Origin: an uncultured Eggerthella sp.
Lineage (GTDB): Bacteria > Actinomycetota > Coriobacteriia > Coriobacteriales > Eggerthellaceae
DNA: 6,952 nt
Assembly: GCA_900544455.1 (NCBI GenBank)
Contig: UQVJ01000088.1
Coordinates: 1 to 6,952, forward strand
Direction of reading: 5' to 3'
Every line of letters starts with the position of its first letter. Position 1 is the first letter of the stretch. Positions 1-5,348 of this stretch are shown in pieces. Under the pieces are notes generated by a model that saw nothing but the letters and a program-made list of their open reading frames with translations, was not told the origin of the DNA and searched no databases. Position numbers and translations under genes: made by a program.

Positions 1-20
1 CTAGCCCCGCGGCTGCCAGT

Positions 21-572
21 TTAGAGCAGTAAAGATTTCAAGCCGATAAGAATGAGCACAACGCCGCCAATGATGGTAGCTTTTTCGCCGAGTGCGTTGC
101 CGAAGCGCTTGCCGATAATCAGGGCAACGGTGCAGGTAAGTGCTGTAGTGATGCCGATAATGCCCGAAGAGGTGAGCACGTTTACCTCCAGGGCAGCGAA
201 GCTCACGCCAACCGCCAGGGCATCGATGCTGGTGGCGACTGCCTGGAACAGCAGTACGGGCACGGTGAGCGTTTGCCCAGATGCTTCCTCGCCCTCTTCT
301 TCGTGGAAGGCGTCCCAGATCATCTTCCCGCCAATGAATCCCAGGATCACAAAGGTGATGAAGCCGGCATATTGGGTGATGAATTCGCTTACCAGCTGGC
401 CCAGGACAAACCCCACAACGGGCATAAGGAACTGGAAGAAGCCAAATGCAAGGGGCATGGAAAGACTACGGGCACGAGAGATTTTAGGATAGGCGAAGCT
501 GTTGGAGATGGTGACAGCAAACGCATCCATGGCGAGTGCTAGACCAAGTATGACGATTTCGAAAACGCTCAC
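21..572 (-). CDS. mntP: MntP-family manganese efflux pump
   Basis: The 183-residue product is a small, very hydrophobic membrane protein, close to the roughly 188-residue family norm. It has the two half-repeats typical of MntP. The first carries LALAMDAFAV (Asp16) and the second ATSIDALAVG (Asp117). In the family these membrane-embedded aspartates lie on the Mn(II) export path. About six membrane segments are visible, with an acidic loop (FHEEEGEEAS, about residues 89-98) between the halves. I chose the GTG start at 572 because AAGGAAGGA lies five bases upstream on the minus strand. A longer frame opens at an ATG at 617 but has no ribosome binding site and would add 15 polar residues. The gene is divergent from the MATE gene. 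I looked in its leader for the yybP-ykoY manganese riboswitch, common before this family, and did not see its conserved core. Family assignment is firm; manganese specificity is inferred from the family. Confidence 0.93.
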   Translation of the reverse strand: MSVFEIVILGLALAMDAFAVTISNSFAYPKISRARSLSMPLAFGFFQFLMPVVGFVLGQLVSEFITQYAGFITFVILGFIGGKMIWDAFHEEEGEEASGQTLTVPVLLFQAVATSIDALAVGVSFAALEVNVLTSSGIIGITTALTCTVALIIGKRFGNALGEKATIIGGVVLILIGLKSLLL

Positions 573-625
573 GGTAATCCTTCCTTCTGCGCAAACCTGT
601 ATTATCCCTCGGGGCATGCCGCTTG

Positions 626-680
626 TTGTCTAGGTGGCCAGCATGACACACATTTGATAAATACATGCATTTTGTCTAGG
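626..680. repeat. Two copies of TTGTCTAGG in the mntP/MATE divergent spacer
   Basis: The nonamer TTGTCTAGG occurs at 626-634 and again at 672-680, 46 bp apart and in the same orientation, inside the spacer between the divergent mntP and MATE genes. The second copy lies inside a 7-bp inverted repeat, TAAATAC (658-664) and GTATTTA (691-697). The arrangement is compatible with operator sites for a regulator of one or both genes, for example a metal-responsive repressor. No palindromic consensus of a known family is recognisable, so function is a guess and chance is possible. Confidence 0.35.
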
Positions 681-863
681 GGATATGGCGGTATTTAAGC
701 TGCGTTATCAGAATAGGCAGAGCAATTGATTAGCTGCGCGCGTTGATGCGGGCGGCATAGCACGATAAACAACATGAGCGAAAGGTATCGAGCCCGCATG
801 GCCGAAGAGCAAATCCAGGGAGAGCGGAAAGAAAATCAGGGGACACATTTCGAAGAGGGCACT

Positions 864-2342
864 ATGCGCAAGCATGCTGCTGGGGGAGCAGCCGCCAAGG
901 GCAACGATCGTACAGCGCGTATGGGAACGGGCCCCATTCCGAAATTGGTACTGGAATTCGCCATTCCCTCCATTGTGGGTATGCTGGTTAACGGTGCCTA
1001 CAACGTAATCGACTCCATCTTCCTTGGCCAGGCCATGGGCGAGATTGGCCTTTCGGTGGCAACTGCCGCCATGCCGCTGATGACCATTTTCATGGCGTTG
1101 GGCATGCTTATCGGCAACGGCGGCAATGCGCTTGCTGCACTGCGCTTAGGTGAAGGCAGCAAGCAGGCTGCCGAAAAGAGCCTTGGCAATACGGTGTGTC
1201 TTGGAATCATCATTGCGGTTGTGGTGGCTATAATCGCCTGCATTCCGCCCTGCATGGAGGCGCTCCTCTCGCTTTCCAGCGCTACGCCTGAAATCCACGA
1301 TTACACCTACTCGTTCATCCAGATCATCGCTTTCGGCGTTATCTTCCAGATCATCGGCATGGGCGTGAATAACTTCATCCGTACGGCAGGCGCACCAAAC
1401 CGCGCCTTGCTTACCATGGTTATCGGCACGCTTTCCTGCATCATTCTGAATTACCTGTTTGTGTTGGTTTTCGGGTGGGGCGTTGTGGGCAGCGCGCTGG
1501 CAACCGTGCTTGGTCAGGCTGTTTCCTGTGTTTGTGTATTGTGGTACTTCCTGTTTACCAAGAACGTCGCATTCAAGCTGCACGCATGCAATTTGAAGCT
1601 CGATGCTGAAGTAGTGGGATTCATTTTCTCTTTGGGTGCTGCCAGCTTCATCATGCAGATGGCTATGTCGGTCATCAACTTCCTTGTTAACTATCTGCTG
1701 GTATTCTACGGTGCGCAGAGCCCTTTGGGAGCCGAGGCCGCGCTGGCGTCTATCGGCGTTGTTCAGCGTTGCGCCATGTTTACCGTGCTGCCCCTTATTG
1801 GCACCGCAGTAGCGATTCAGCCGCTGCTGGGATTCAACTATGGGGCAGGGCTTATCCCGCGCGTGCGCGAAACTGTGCGCTTCGGCATCTTGATGGCTAC
1901 GGTTATCGGCACCTGCATGTGGGTCATGATTATGCTGTTCTCGGGCGATATCGTAAGCTTCTTTGGCATTCGTGCTGACGCCCTGCGCGATTTCACTGCC
2001 TTTGCGCTGAAAGTCCAGCTGCTTGTGCTTCCGGTTGTCGGCTTCCAGATTGTGGTGGGCAACTACTTCCAGGCAACGGGGCAGCCGATGAAATCTATCA
2101 TTCTTTCCCTTACCCGTCAGGTTCTGTTCCTTATTCCTCTGTATATCGTGCTGCCTATCGTGTTGCCTATGCTGGTGCCTACGCTTACCGGTTTGGACGC
2201 TCTGTATTTTGCGGTACCGATCGCCGATGGTCTTTCCATTGTTACCGCGGCGGCGTTCCTCGCATTCGAGATGCGCCGTTTGAAGCGCGTTGAGGCAGGG
2301 GAAGAAACGTCTCGCTTTGGCAAGGGCGCAAAGCATTCGTAG
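864..2342 (+). CDS. MATE family multidrug/sodium antiporter, MepA-like
   Basis: The product is a polytopic inner-membrane transporter of the MATE family, which exports cationic drugs or metabolites in exchange for Na+ or H+. From this start it has 492 residues, slightly above the usual 440-470. The family signature begins with TGPIPKLVLEFAIPSIVGML, followed by the first-helix motif YNVIDSIFLG, whose Asp is conserved in MATE proteins. About twelve hydrophobic helices follow in two pseudo-symmetric halves; the second half starts near FSLGAASFIMQM and includes QPLLGFNYGAG. The tail is basic and hydrophilic. The start is uncertain. An ATG at 774 opens the same frame and gives 522 residues, but it lacks a ribosome binding site and adds 30 polar residues. 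The ATG at 864 is preceded by GAAGAGG at suitable spacing. No clear terminator follows the stop. Substrate cannot be told from sequence. Confidence 0.92.
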   Translation: MRKHAAGGAAAKGNDRTARMGTGPIPKLVLEFAIPSIVGMLVNGAYNVIDSIFLGQAMGEIGLSVATAAMPLMTIFMALGMLIGNGGNALAALRLGEGSKQAAEKSLGNTVCLGIIIAVVVAIIACIPPCMEALLSLSSATPEIHDYTYSFIQIIAFGVIFQIIGMGVNNFIRTAGAPNRALLTMVIGTLSCIILNYLFVLVFGWGVVGSALATVLGQAVSCVCVLWYFLFTKNVAFKLHACNLKLDAEVVGFIFSLGAASFIMQMAMSVINFLVNYLLVFYGAQSPLGAEAALASIGVVQRCAMFTVLPLIGTAVAIQPLLGFNYGAGLIPRVRETVRFGILMATVIGTCMWVMIMLFSGDIVSFFGIRADALRDFTAFALKVQLLVLPVVGFQIVVGNYFQATGQPMKSIILSLTRQVLFLIPLYIVLPIVLPMLVPTLTGLDALYFAVPIADGLSIVTAAAFLAFEMRRLKRVEAGEETSRFGKGAKHS

Positions 2343-2446
2343 GCGTCGTTCAGATTCCATGTGGTTTCGCTTGTGGGCTGATTGGCGGCCTGCGGGCCAG
2401 TGATGGTTGTCATGCTTAGCGCCGAAGAGCACGATGTAGAACATGG

Positions 2447-2544
2447 CCGCCCGTAGGCGGGCGGAGGCTGTCCGCGAAGGGGCACACGTTCGAGGGCGTT
2501 ATCGCCGACTACCCGTAGCCGGGCGGCAGCCGTGGTTCGCAAAG
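2447..2544. repeat. Imperfect direct repeat of a GC-rich hairpin element
   Basis: Two related segments begin CCCGTAG at 2450 and 2512, each continuing into CGGGCGG, then an AGGCTGT- or CAGCCGT-like stretch and CGAAG or CGCAAAG, so about 30 bp is duplicated 62 bp apart. The first forms a perfect 7-bp stem (CCGCCCG at 2447-2453, loop TAGG, CGGGCGG at 2458-2464). The second keeps a 4-bp CCCG/CGGG stem. There is no T-tract, so these are not standard terminators for the upstream MATE gene. The rest of the gap from 2343 to 2598 shows no gene I can support. Confidence 0.55.
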
Positions 2545-2598
2545 CGCTCGTAGATGCTTGCATTAAATGCCTGTTAACGCTGAACCTTTGCCTCTTGT

Positions 2599-2851
2599 GC
2601 CCTATTGCCGAAAACGTCAAACTTCACCGGGTCGGTTTGGCCGCAAACGTCGAACTGCGCAGAATCGGTTTGGCCGCAAACGTTGGGCCCTGCCGAATCG
2701 GCTTGGCCGCAAACGTCGGACCGCACCGAATCGGTTTGGATACAAGCGTCAGGCCCCGCCGAATCGGTTTAGCTACAAACGTCATGCCGCACTGAATCGG
2801 TTTGGCTGCAAACGTCACGCCGCCCCGAATCAGCTTGGTCTGGAAAACGCC
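2599..2851. repeat. 33-bp tandem repeat array (six full copies plus degenerate ends)
   Basis: Six gap-free 33-bp units start at 2632, 2665, 2698, 2731, 2764 and 2797, each opening TCGGTTTGG or a close variant. Degenerate partial units flank them at 2599-2631 and 2830-2851. Positions 1-4 (TCGG), 6-7 (TT), 13-15 (CAA), 17-19 (CGT) and 31-33 (GAA) of the unit are the same in all six copies. Each unit carries a short palindrome, GTTTG-N4-CAAAC, and the junctions between units form a second one, ACCGA-A-TCGGT. Because 33 is a multiple of three, several frames stay open (for example an 11-residue RIGLAANV repeat), but there is no convincing gene and one copy has a stop in that frame. The array lies between the MATE gene and the bioY promoter. 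It could be a minisatellite or a cluster of protein-binding sites. Confidence 0.9.
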
Positions 2852-2892
2852 TGATAATTTGCAAAAGGCAACATATCATATCAATTTGTGTA

Positions 2893-2922
2893 TTAACGTA
2901 AATCGAGAAGATGCGCTATACT
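2893..2922 (+). promoter_or_regulatory. Probable sigma-70-type promoter of bioY
   Basis: A -35-like TTAACG (2893-2898) is followed after 18 bp by a strong -10 hexamer, TATACT (2917-2922). Transcription would begin near 2930, leaving a leader of about 45 bases before the bioY ATG. The promoter lies downstream of the 33-bp array, so the array would be upstream DNA rather than part of the bioY transcript. No clear BirA-type operator was recognised. Confidence 0.6.
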
Positions 2923-2975
2923 GCCCGAACATGGCGCAGCGTGCGCTTGTAAAAATCGAGGAAGGAATAGACAAA

Positions 2976-3584
2976 ATGTCTGAAGCAATGACGCAGCACT
3001 CCACCGCTCGTGCTCGTTCCGTCGCGTTCTGCGGCTTGTCCATCGCTCTCATGGCGGTTGCGGCATGGATTACGGTTCCCTTTGGACCGGTTCCCTTCAC
3101 CCTGCAGACGCTGGCTGTGATGTTCGTGCTGTTCGCTCTGCCTGCAAAGCAGGCGCTGATCGCAATTGGCGGTTACATTGTTCTTGGTGGTCTGGGTCTT
3201 CCGGTGTTCTCTTCCTTCAAGGGTGGCTTGGCTGCGCTGATGGGCCCCACGGGCGGCTTCATCGTGGGCTTTTTCGTGGCAGCTTTGGTTGCTATTGCCG
3301 TTGCTGCCCTGTTGAAGCGCACCCCTCTGTTTTCTTCCGAGGAGCAGAAATCTTTCTTTGGCACCCACATTGCCGCAGGTGTTCTTGCCCGTAATGTGGT
3401 TATGGGCGTGGTGTTCCTGGCTGTCCTCTATGTGTTTGGCTGGGCATGGCTCATGCTGGCAGCTCATCTTAGCGCCGAGACTGCTTTTGCCGCTGCAGTA
3501 GCGCCCTTCGTCCTAATTGACGCAATGAAGATGATCGCTGCTGTTCTGATTGCCCAGGCAGTAAGTGCTGTGGTTGCTCGCTAG
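2976..3584 (+). CDS. bioY: BioY, biotin-binding S component of an ECF transporter
   Basis: The product has 202 residues and about six membrane helices, the usual size for BioY. It binds biotin at the membrane and works with an ECF energising module (two ATPases and a T protein). Diagnostic blocks are ITVPFGPVPFTLQT (residues 32-45), GLPVFSSFKGGLAALMGPTG (74-93) and PFVLIDAMKMIAA (177-189); the glycine-rich middle block is the BioY hallmark. I chose the ATG at 2976 because AGGAAGGA ends nine bases before it and the BioY domain begins soon after. The frame is open back to 2802, but that extension runs through the promoter and into the 33-bp array and is not BioY-like. No bioM or bioN lies beside it, so it probably uses a shared ECF module encoded elsewhere. 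It has its own promoter and terminator and is likely monocistronic. Confidence 0.95.
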   Translation: MSEAMTQHSTARARSVAFCGLSIALMAVAAWITVPFGPVPFTLQTLAVMFVLFALPAKQALIAIGGYIVLGGLGLPVFSSFKGGLAALMGPTGGFIVGFFVAALVAIAVAALLKRTPLFSSEEQKSFFGTHIAAGVLARNVVMGVVFLAVLYVFGWAWLMLAAHLSAETAFAAAVAPFVLIDAMKMIAAVLIAQAVSAVVAR

Positions 3585-3600
3585 GTTTGCAGGCGCAGCT

Positions 3601-3669
3601 ATCGAAGTTGTATTGCGAATATCGACCGACTTCGATTAATCCGGATATCAGACTGGCTCTGATTGACCG
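3601..3669 (+). other. Two inverted repeats in the bioY 3' untranslated region
   Basis: Between the bioY stop and its terminator lie ATCGAAGT (3601-3608) with its exact reverse complement ACTTCGAT (3629-3636), then ATCAGA (3647-3652), loop CTGGC, TCTGAT (3658-3663). The second stem can be lengthened through an internal loop by CGG (3642-3644) and CCG (3667-3669). With the terminator hairpin this makes three consecutive stems in about 100 bases. They may protect the transcript's 3' end or form a small 3'-derived RNA. No convincing internal promoter was seen. Confidence 0.4.
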
Positions 3670-3675
3670 CTAAGT

Positions 3676-3707
3676 AGGAGGATCGCATCATGCGGTCCTC
3701 CTTTTTT
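3676..3707 (+). terminator. Rho-independent terminator of bioY
   Basis: AGGAGGATCGC (3676-3686) pairs with GCGGTCCTCCT (3692-3702) around an ATCAT loop. The stem is 11 bp with a single G-T wobble and runs directly into six Ts (3702-3707). It lies 91 bases after the bioY stop on the same strand. The opposite strand has no T-tract after the stem, so it does not look bidirectional. Confidence 0.92.
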
Positions 3708-3766
3708 GTGCATGAGTACTGGATGAATCCTGGCAAGAAACAGCCATTGCGTATTCTCGCGCAGCC

Positions 3767-3780
3767 GAAAGACGTCTTTC
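3767..3780. repeat. Perfect 14-bp palindrome between array copies 1 and 2
   Basis: GAAAGACGTCTTTC is its own reverse complement. It sits immediately before the second GGCAA copy, in the place that the 28-bp hairpin element takes between copies 3 and 4. Its right end, CTTTCTGGGCAAGATAT, resembles the CCCTTCTGGGCAAGATAT junction of the inverted module, so it may be a diverged form of that element. Confidence 0.6.
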
Positions 3781-3854
3781 TGGGCAAGATATCGCCGCAG
3801 TGCATTCCTAAGCGGCAAGCTGTGGCAATATTTCATCGCGATGTATTCCCGAAA

Positions 3855-3882
3855 GGGCTCCGGACGGAAAAAACGCCCCTTC
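3855..3882 (+). repeat. 28-bp hairpin element, direct copy
   Basis: The element begins GGGCTCCGGACGG, has an A-rich centre and ends CGCCCCTTC. The ends can pair (GAAAGGGC with GCCCCTTC, one mismatch) around a loop containing TCCGGA. It lies exactly between two GGCAA copies (3824 and 3885) and matches the inverted copy at 4004-4031 at 24 of 28 positions. Confidence 0.75.
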
Positions 3883-4003
3883 GTGGCAAGATATCGCCGA
3901 GATGCATGTAAAATCAGCTAATTCTGGCAAGATTTGTTTCCTATGTATCCTCAAAGGCGTGAAAAATGCCGTCAGGGAATACATCTCGCGAATATCTTGC
4001 CCA

Positions 4004-4031
4004 GAAGGGCCTCTTTTCCCGTCCGGAGCCC
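4004..4031 (-). repeat. 28-bp hairpin element, inverted copy
   Basis: Read on the minus strand this begins GGGCTCCGGACGG, has a GAAAAGAG centre and ends GCCCTTC. AGGGC can pair with GCCCT. It lies between the two inverted GGCAA copies, repeating the order seen at 3824-3910 in the opposite orientation. Confidence 0.75.
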
Positions 4032-4110
4032 TCAAATCATGCACAATGGGCAAATTTTGCCACTCATTTGTGATCCCGCCTTCTGCACGGAGGGGGGGTG
4101 GCACACGACC

Positions 4111-4206
4111 AGCGTTGTGGTTCTGGGGCATCGGAGCGTTGTGGTCGCCCTTCACCCGGAGGCGCAAGCTCATGAGGACCATCTGCAGGTGCAAGCGTTG
4201 TGGTTC
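4111..4206. repeat. Three copies of AGCGTTGTGGT upstream of the kinase 3' end
   Basis: AGCGTTGTGGT occurs at 4111, 4135 and 4194, in the same orientation and 24 and 59 bp apart. Copies 1 and 3 extend to AGCGTTGTGGTTC. In the first copy, ACCA before and TGGT within the element form a short inverted repeat. The copies lie 37 to 132 bp beyond the stop codon of the minus-strand histidine kinase, so they would be in its 3' untranslated region. A run of seven Gs is at 4092-4098. Role unknown. Confidence 0.65.
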
Positions 4207-4242
4207 GTTCTTTGTGCGGGAATGTCAGAGCGGCAACGAAAG

Positions 4243-5256
4243 CTACAGGGTGGGGAAGGCCATTACGAACACGGCGCCGCCTTCGGGGGCGTTGAATGCT
4301 GTTACCGTGCCGTCGAAGCTCTCTACGATTTCCTTCACGATGGCCAAGCCAAGGCCCGCGCCCCCGCTGTTGCGAGCGCGCGAGGCATCGCTGCGGTAGA
4401 AGCGCTTGAACAGAAGAGAAGGGTCGTCTTCGATGCCGCAGCCATCATCTTTCACGGCAATAATTGCCTGGTCGTTCACGCCAGAAAGCAGAACCCGAAC
4501 ATGCCCGCCTTCTTCGACGTGACGAATGGCGTTGTCGACCAAATTGATGATGGCCTGTTTGAGGCGATCGGTGTTGCCCAGGATGTCGGGGGCGGCGCCC
4601 TCTACGCTTAAGGTGACGTTTTTGTCTTGGGCGATAGGCTCAAGCATTTCGATAACCTCTTGGGCAACGGGCGCGATATCCAAACGCTTCAAGGCTGCTG
4701 CAGGCACGCCTTCTTTGGCATGCTGCAAAGCCAGAAGCGAATTGGTGAGCTTCTTCAGGCGTTCCGATTCGCTCAGGATAATTTCGCAGAAATGTTCACG
4801 CGTCGATTGGGGCATATCGGGGTCGAGCATCAATTCGGCATTGCCGCTGATGGCGGTGAGGGGCGTGCGGAACTCGTGGGCAACATCGCTTACGAAAGAA
4901 TCTTGACGGTCTTGCACTTTCGAAAGTTCGTCGAGTTTTGCCTCGTAGGCGCGGTTCAGCTCGCGGAAGTCTTCGGACAACTGGTCAACTTCGTAAAGCG
5001 CACCCGTAGGCTCGAACACGATGCTTTTATCGCCTTCGCGGTAAGCGCGTGTTTTCTGCGCCAATTCAGTGAGCGGCTGGGCGATGAAATGCGCAATGAG
5101 CAAGCTCAAGAAATAGCAGAGGCAGGAAACGGGGATGATGAATGCCAGGATGAAGTGCGAGCAGCCGAATACCAGTACGGCAACAGTTGCCGTAACAGAG
5201 CAGCCGAAAATAGCCAGCAAAGCGGTAAGAAAAGAAATATTGGTAAACAGCCTCAT
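4243..5256 (-). CDS. Sensor histidine kinase, HAMP/HisKA/HATPase_c type
   Basis: The 337-residue inner-membrane kinase autophosphorylates on a histidine and passes the phosphate to its regulator, encoded just upstream. Two membrane segments (about residues 9-31 and 35-58) are joined by only a few residues, so there is no extracytoplasmic sensor domain. A HAMP-like linker follows (about 59-110). The H-box is SDVAHEFRTPLT, with His127 the phosphorylation site. The ATPase domain shows the N-box INLVDNAIRH (Asn238, Asn242), the G1 box DDGCGIE (270-276), the F-box LFKRFYRSD and the G2 box GGAGLGLAI (298-306). All key residues are present. I chose the ATG at 5256, ten codons into a longer frame opening at 5286, because GAGGGG lies just upstream and the membrane segment follows directly. 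No terminator is visible after the stop. The signal sensed is unknown. Confidence 0.95.
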   Translation of the reverse strand: MRLFTNISFLTALLAIFGCSVTATVAVLVFGCSHFILAFIIPVSCLCYFLSLLIAHFIAQPLTELAQKTRAYREGDKSIVFEPTGALYEVDQLSEDFRELNRAYEAKLDELSKVQDRQDSFVSDVAHEFRTPLTAISGNAELMLDPDMPQSTREHFCEIILSESERLKKLTNSLLALQHAKEGVPAAALKRLDIAPVAQEVIEMLEPIAQDKNVTLSVEGAAPDILGNTDRLKQAIINLVDNAIRHVEEGGHVRVLLSGVNDQAIIAVKDDGCGIEDDPSLLFKRFYRSDASRARNSGGAGLGLAIVKEIVESFDGTVTAFNAPEGGAVFVMAFPTL

Positions 5257-5266
5257 TGAATCCCCT

Positions 5267-5348
5267 CGAAGCGGCAGATGGCACATGCGCTGGCCAGCAA
5301 GCGTGCAGACTGCTCCAGCACGTCGATGCCGGCGAAGCGGCAGATGGC
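5267..5348. repeat. 16-bp perfect direct repeat in the regulator-kinase spacer
   Basis: CGAAGCGGCAGATGGC occurs at 5267-5282 and 5333-5348, 66 bp apart, with weaker similarity beyond its ends. The two copies occupy most of the 117-bp spacer between the regulator stop and the kinase start. The kinase-proximal copy adjoins the kinase ribosome binding site. Because 66 is 22 codons, both copies fall in the same reading frame and encode AICRF twice on the minus strand. It may be a local duplication, an mRNA element, or part of a small reading frame. Confidence 0.7.

Larger units (their letters stand above)
3732..4061. repeat. Seven-copy array of a bipartite 26-bp element, GGCAA-N13-TGYAT
   Basis: Five direct copies begin at 3732, 3783, 3824, 3885 and 3926. 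Two inverted copies occupy 3976-4001 and 4036-4061. GGCAA at element positions 1-5 is present in all seven, and TGYAT at positions 19-23 in six of seven (the first copy has CGTAT), with exactly 13 bases between. The best copies share GGCAAGATAT at the left end and ATGTATTCC at the right end, while the centre varies. A weak extra GGCAAG lies at 3814. The array fills the gap between the convergent genes bioY and the histidine kinase. Open frames crossing it have no ribosome binding site or recognisable domains, and I see no gene from 3585 to 4242. I do not recognise the family. Intergenic repeat (REP- or MITE-like) or regulatory binding array are both possible. Confidence 0.85.

Noticed and set aside
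573..773. yybP-ykoY manganese riboswitch before mntP
   Set aside because: I read the minus-strand leader for the conserved core and did not see it. A covariance-model search could overturn this.
1146..2444. Long open frame on the minus strand (432 codons) opposite the MATE gene
   Set aside because: Its product is rich in His, Gln and Arg with no domain, and it lies wholly antisense to a clear transporter whose membrane helices and motifs are intact. It is a shadow of high-GC coding sequence.
2447..2464. Intrinsic terminator for the MATE gene
   Set aside because: The 7-bp stem is perfect, but no T-run follows it and it lies over 100 bp beyond the stop codon.
2532..2795. Repeat-protein gene made of 11-residue RIGLAANV units
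   Set aside because: The 33-bp period keeps several frames open, the start is a GTG with only a weak ribosome site, and a unit just beyond carries a stop. It is treated as a DNA repeat.
2599..2851. CRISPR array
   Set aside because: The units are contiguous 33-bp tandem copies with no unique spacers between conserved repeats, and no cas gene is present.
2802..2975. Longer BioY with a 58-residue N-terminal extension
   Set aside because: The extension would translate the repeat array and the TATACT promoter. The ATG at 2976 has a strong ribosome binding site and gives the normal family length.
3732..4061. CRISPR array
   Set aside because: Copies are divergent, unevenly spaced and in both orientations, and the conserved parts are two short blocks with variable sequence inside the element.
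3902..4611. Plus-strand open frames crossing the repeat region into the kinase gene
   Set aside because: They lack ribosome binding sites and recognisable domains, run through repeats, and are antisense to the kinase ATPase domain.
4627..5259. Plus-strand open frame opposite the kinase gene
   Set aside because: It is a complementary-strand shadow of the intact kinase, with no domain and no ribosome binding site.
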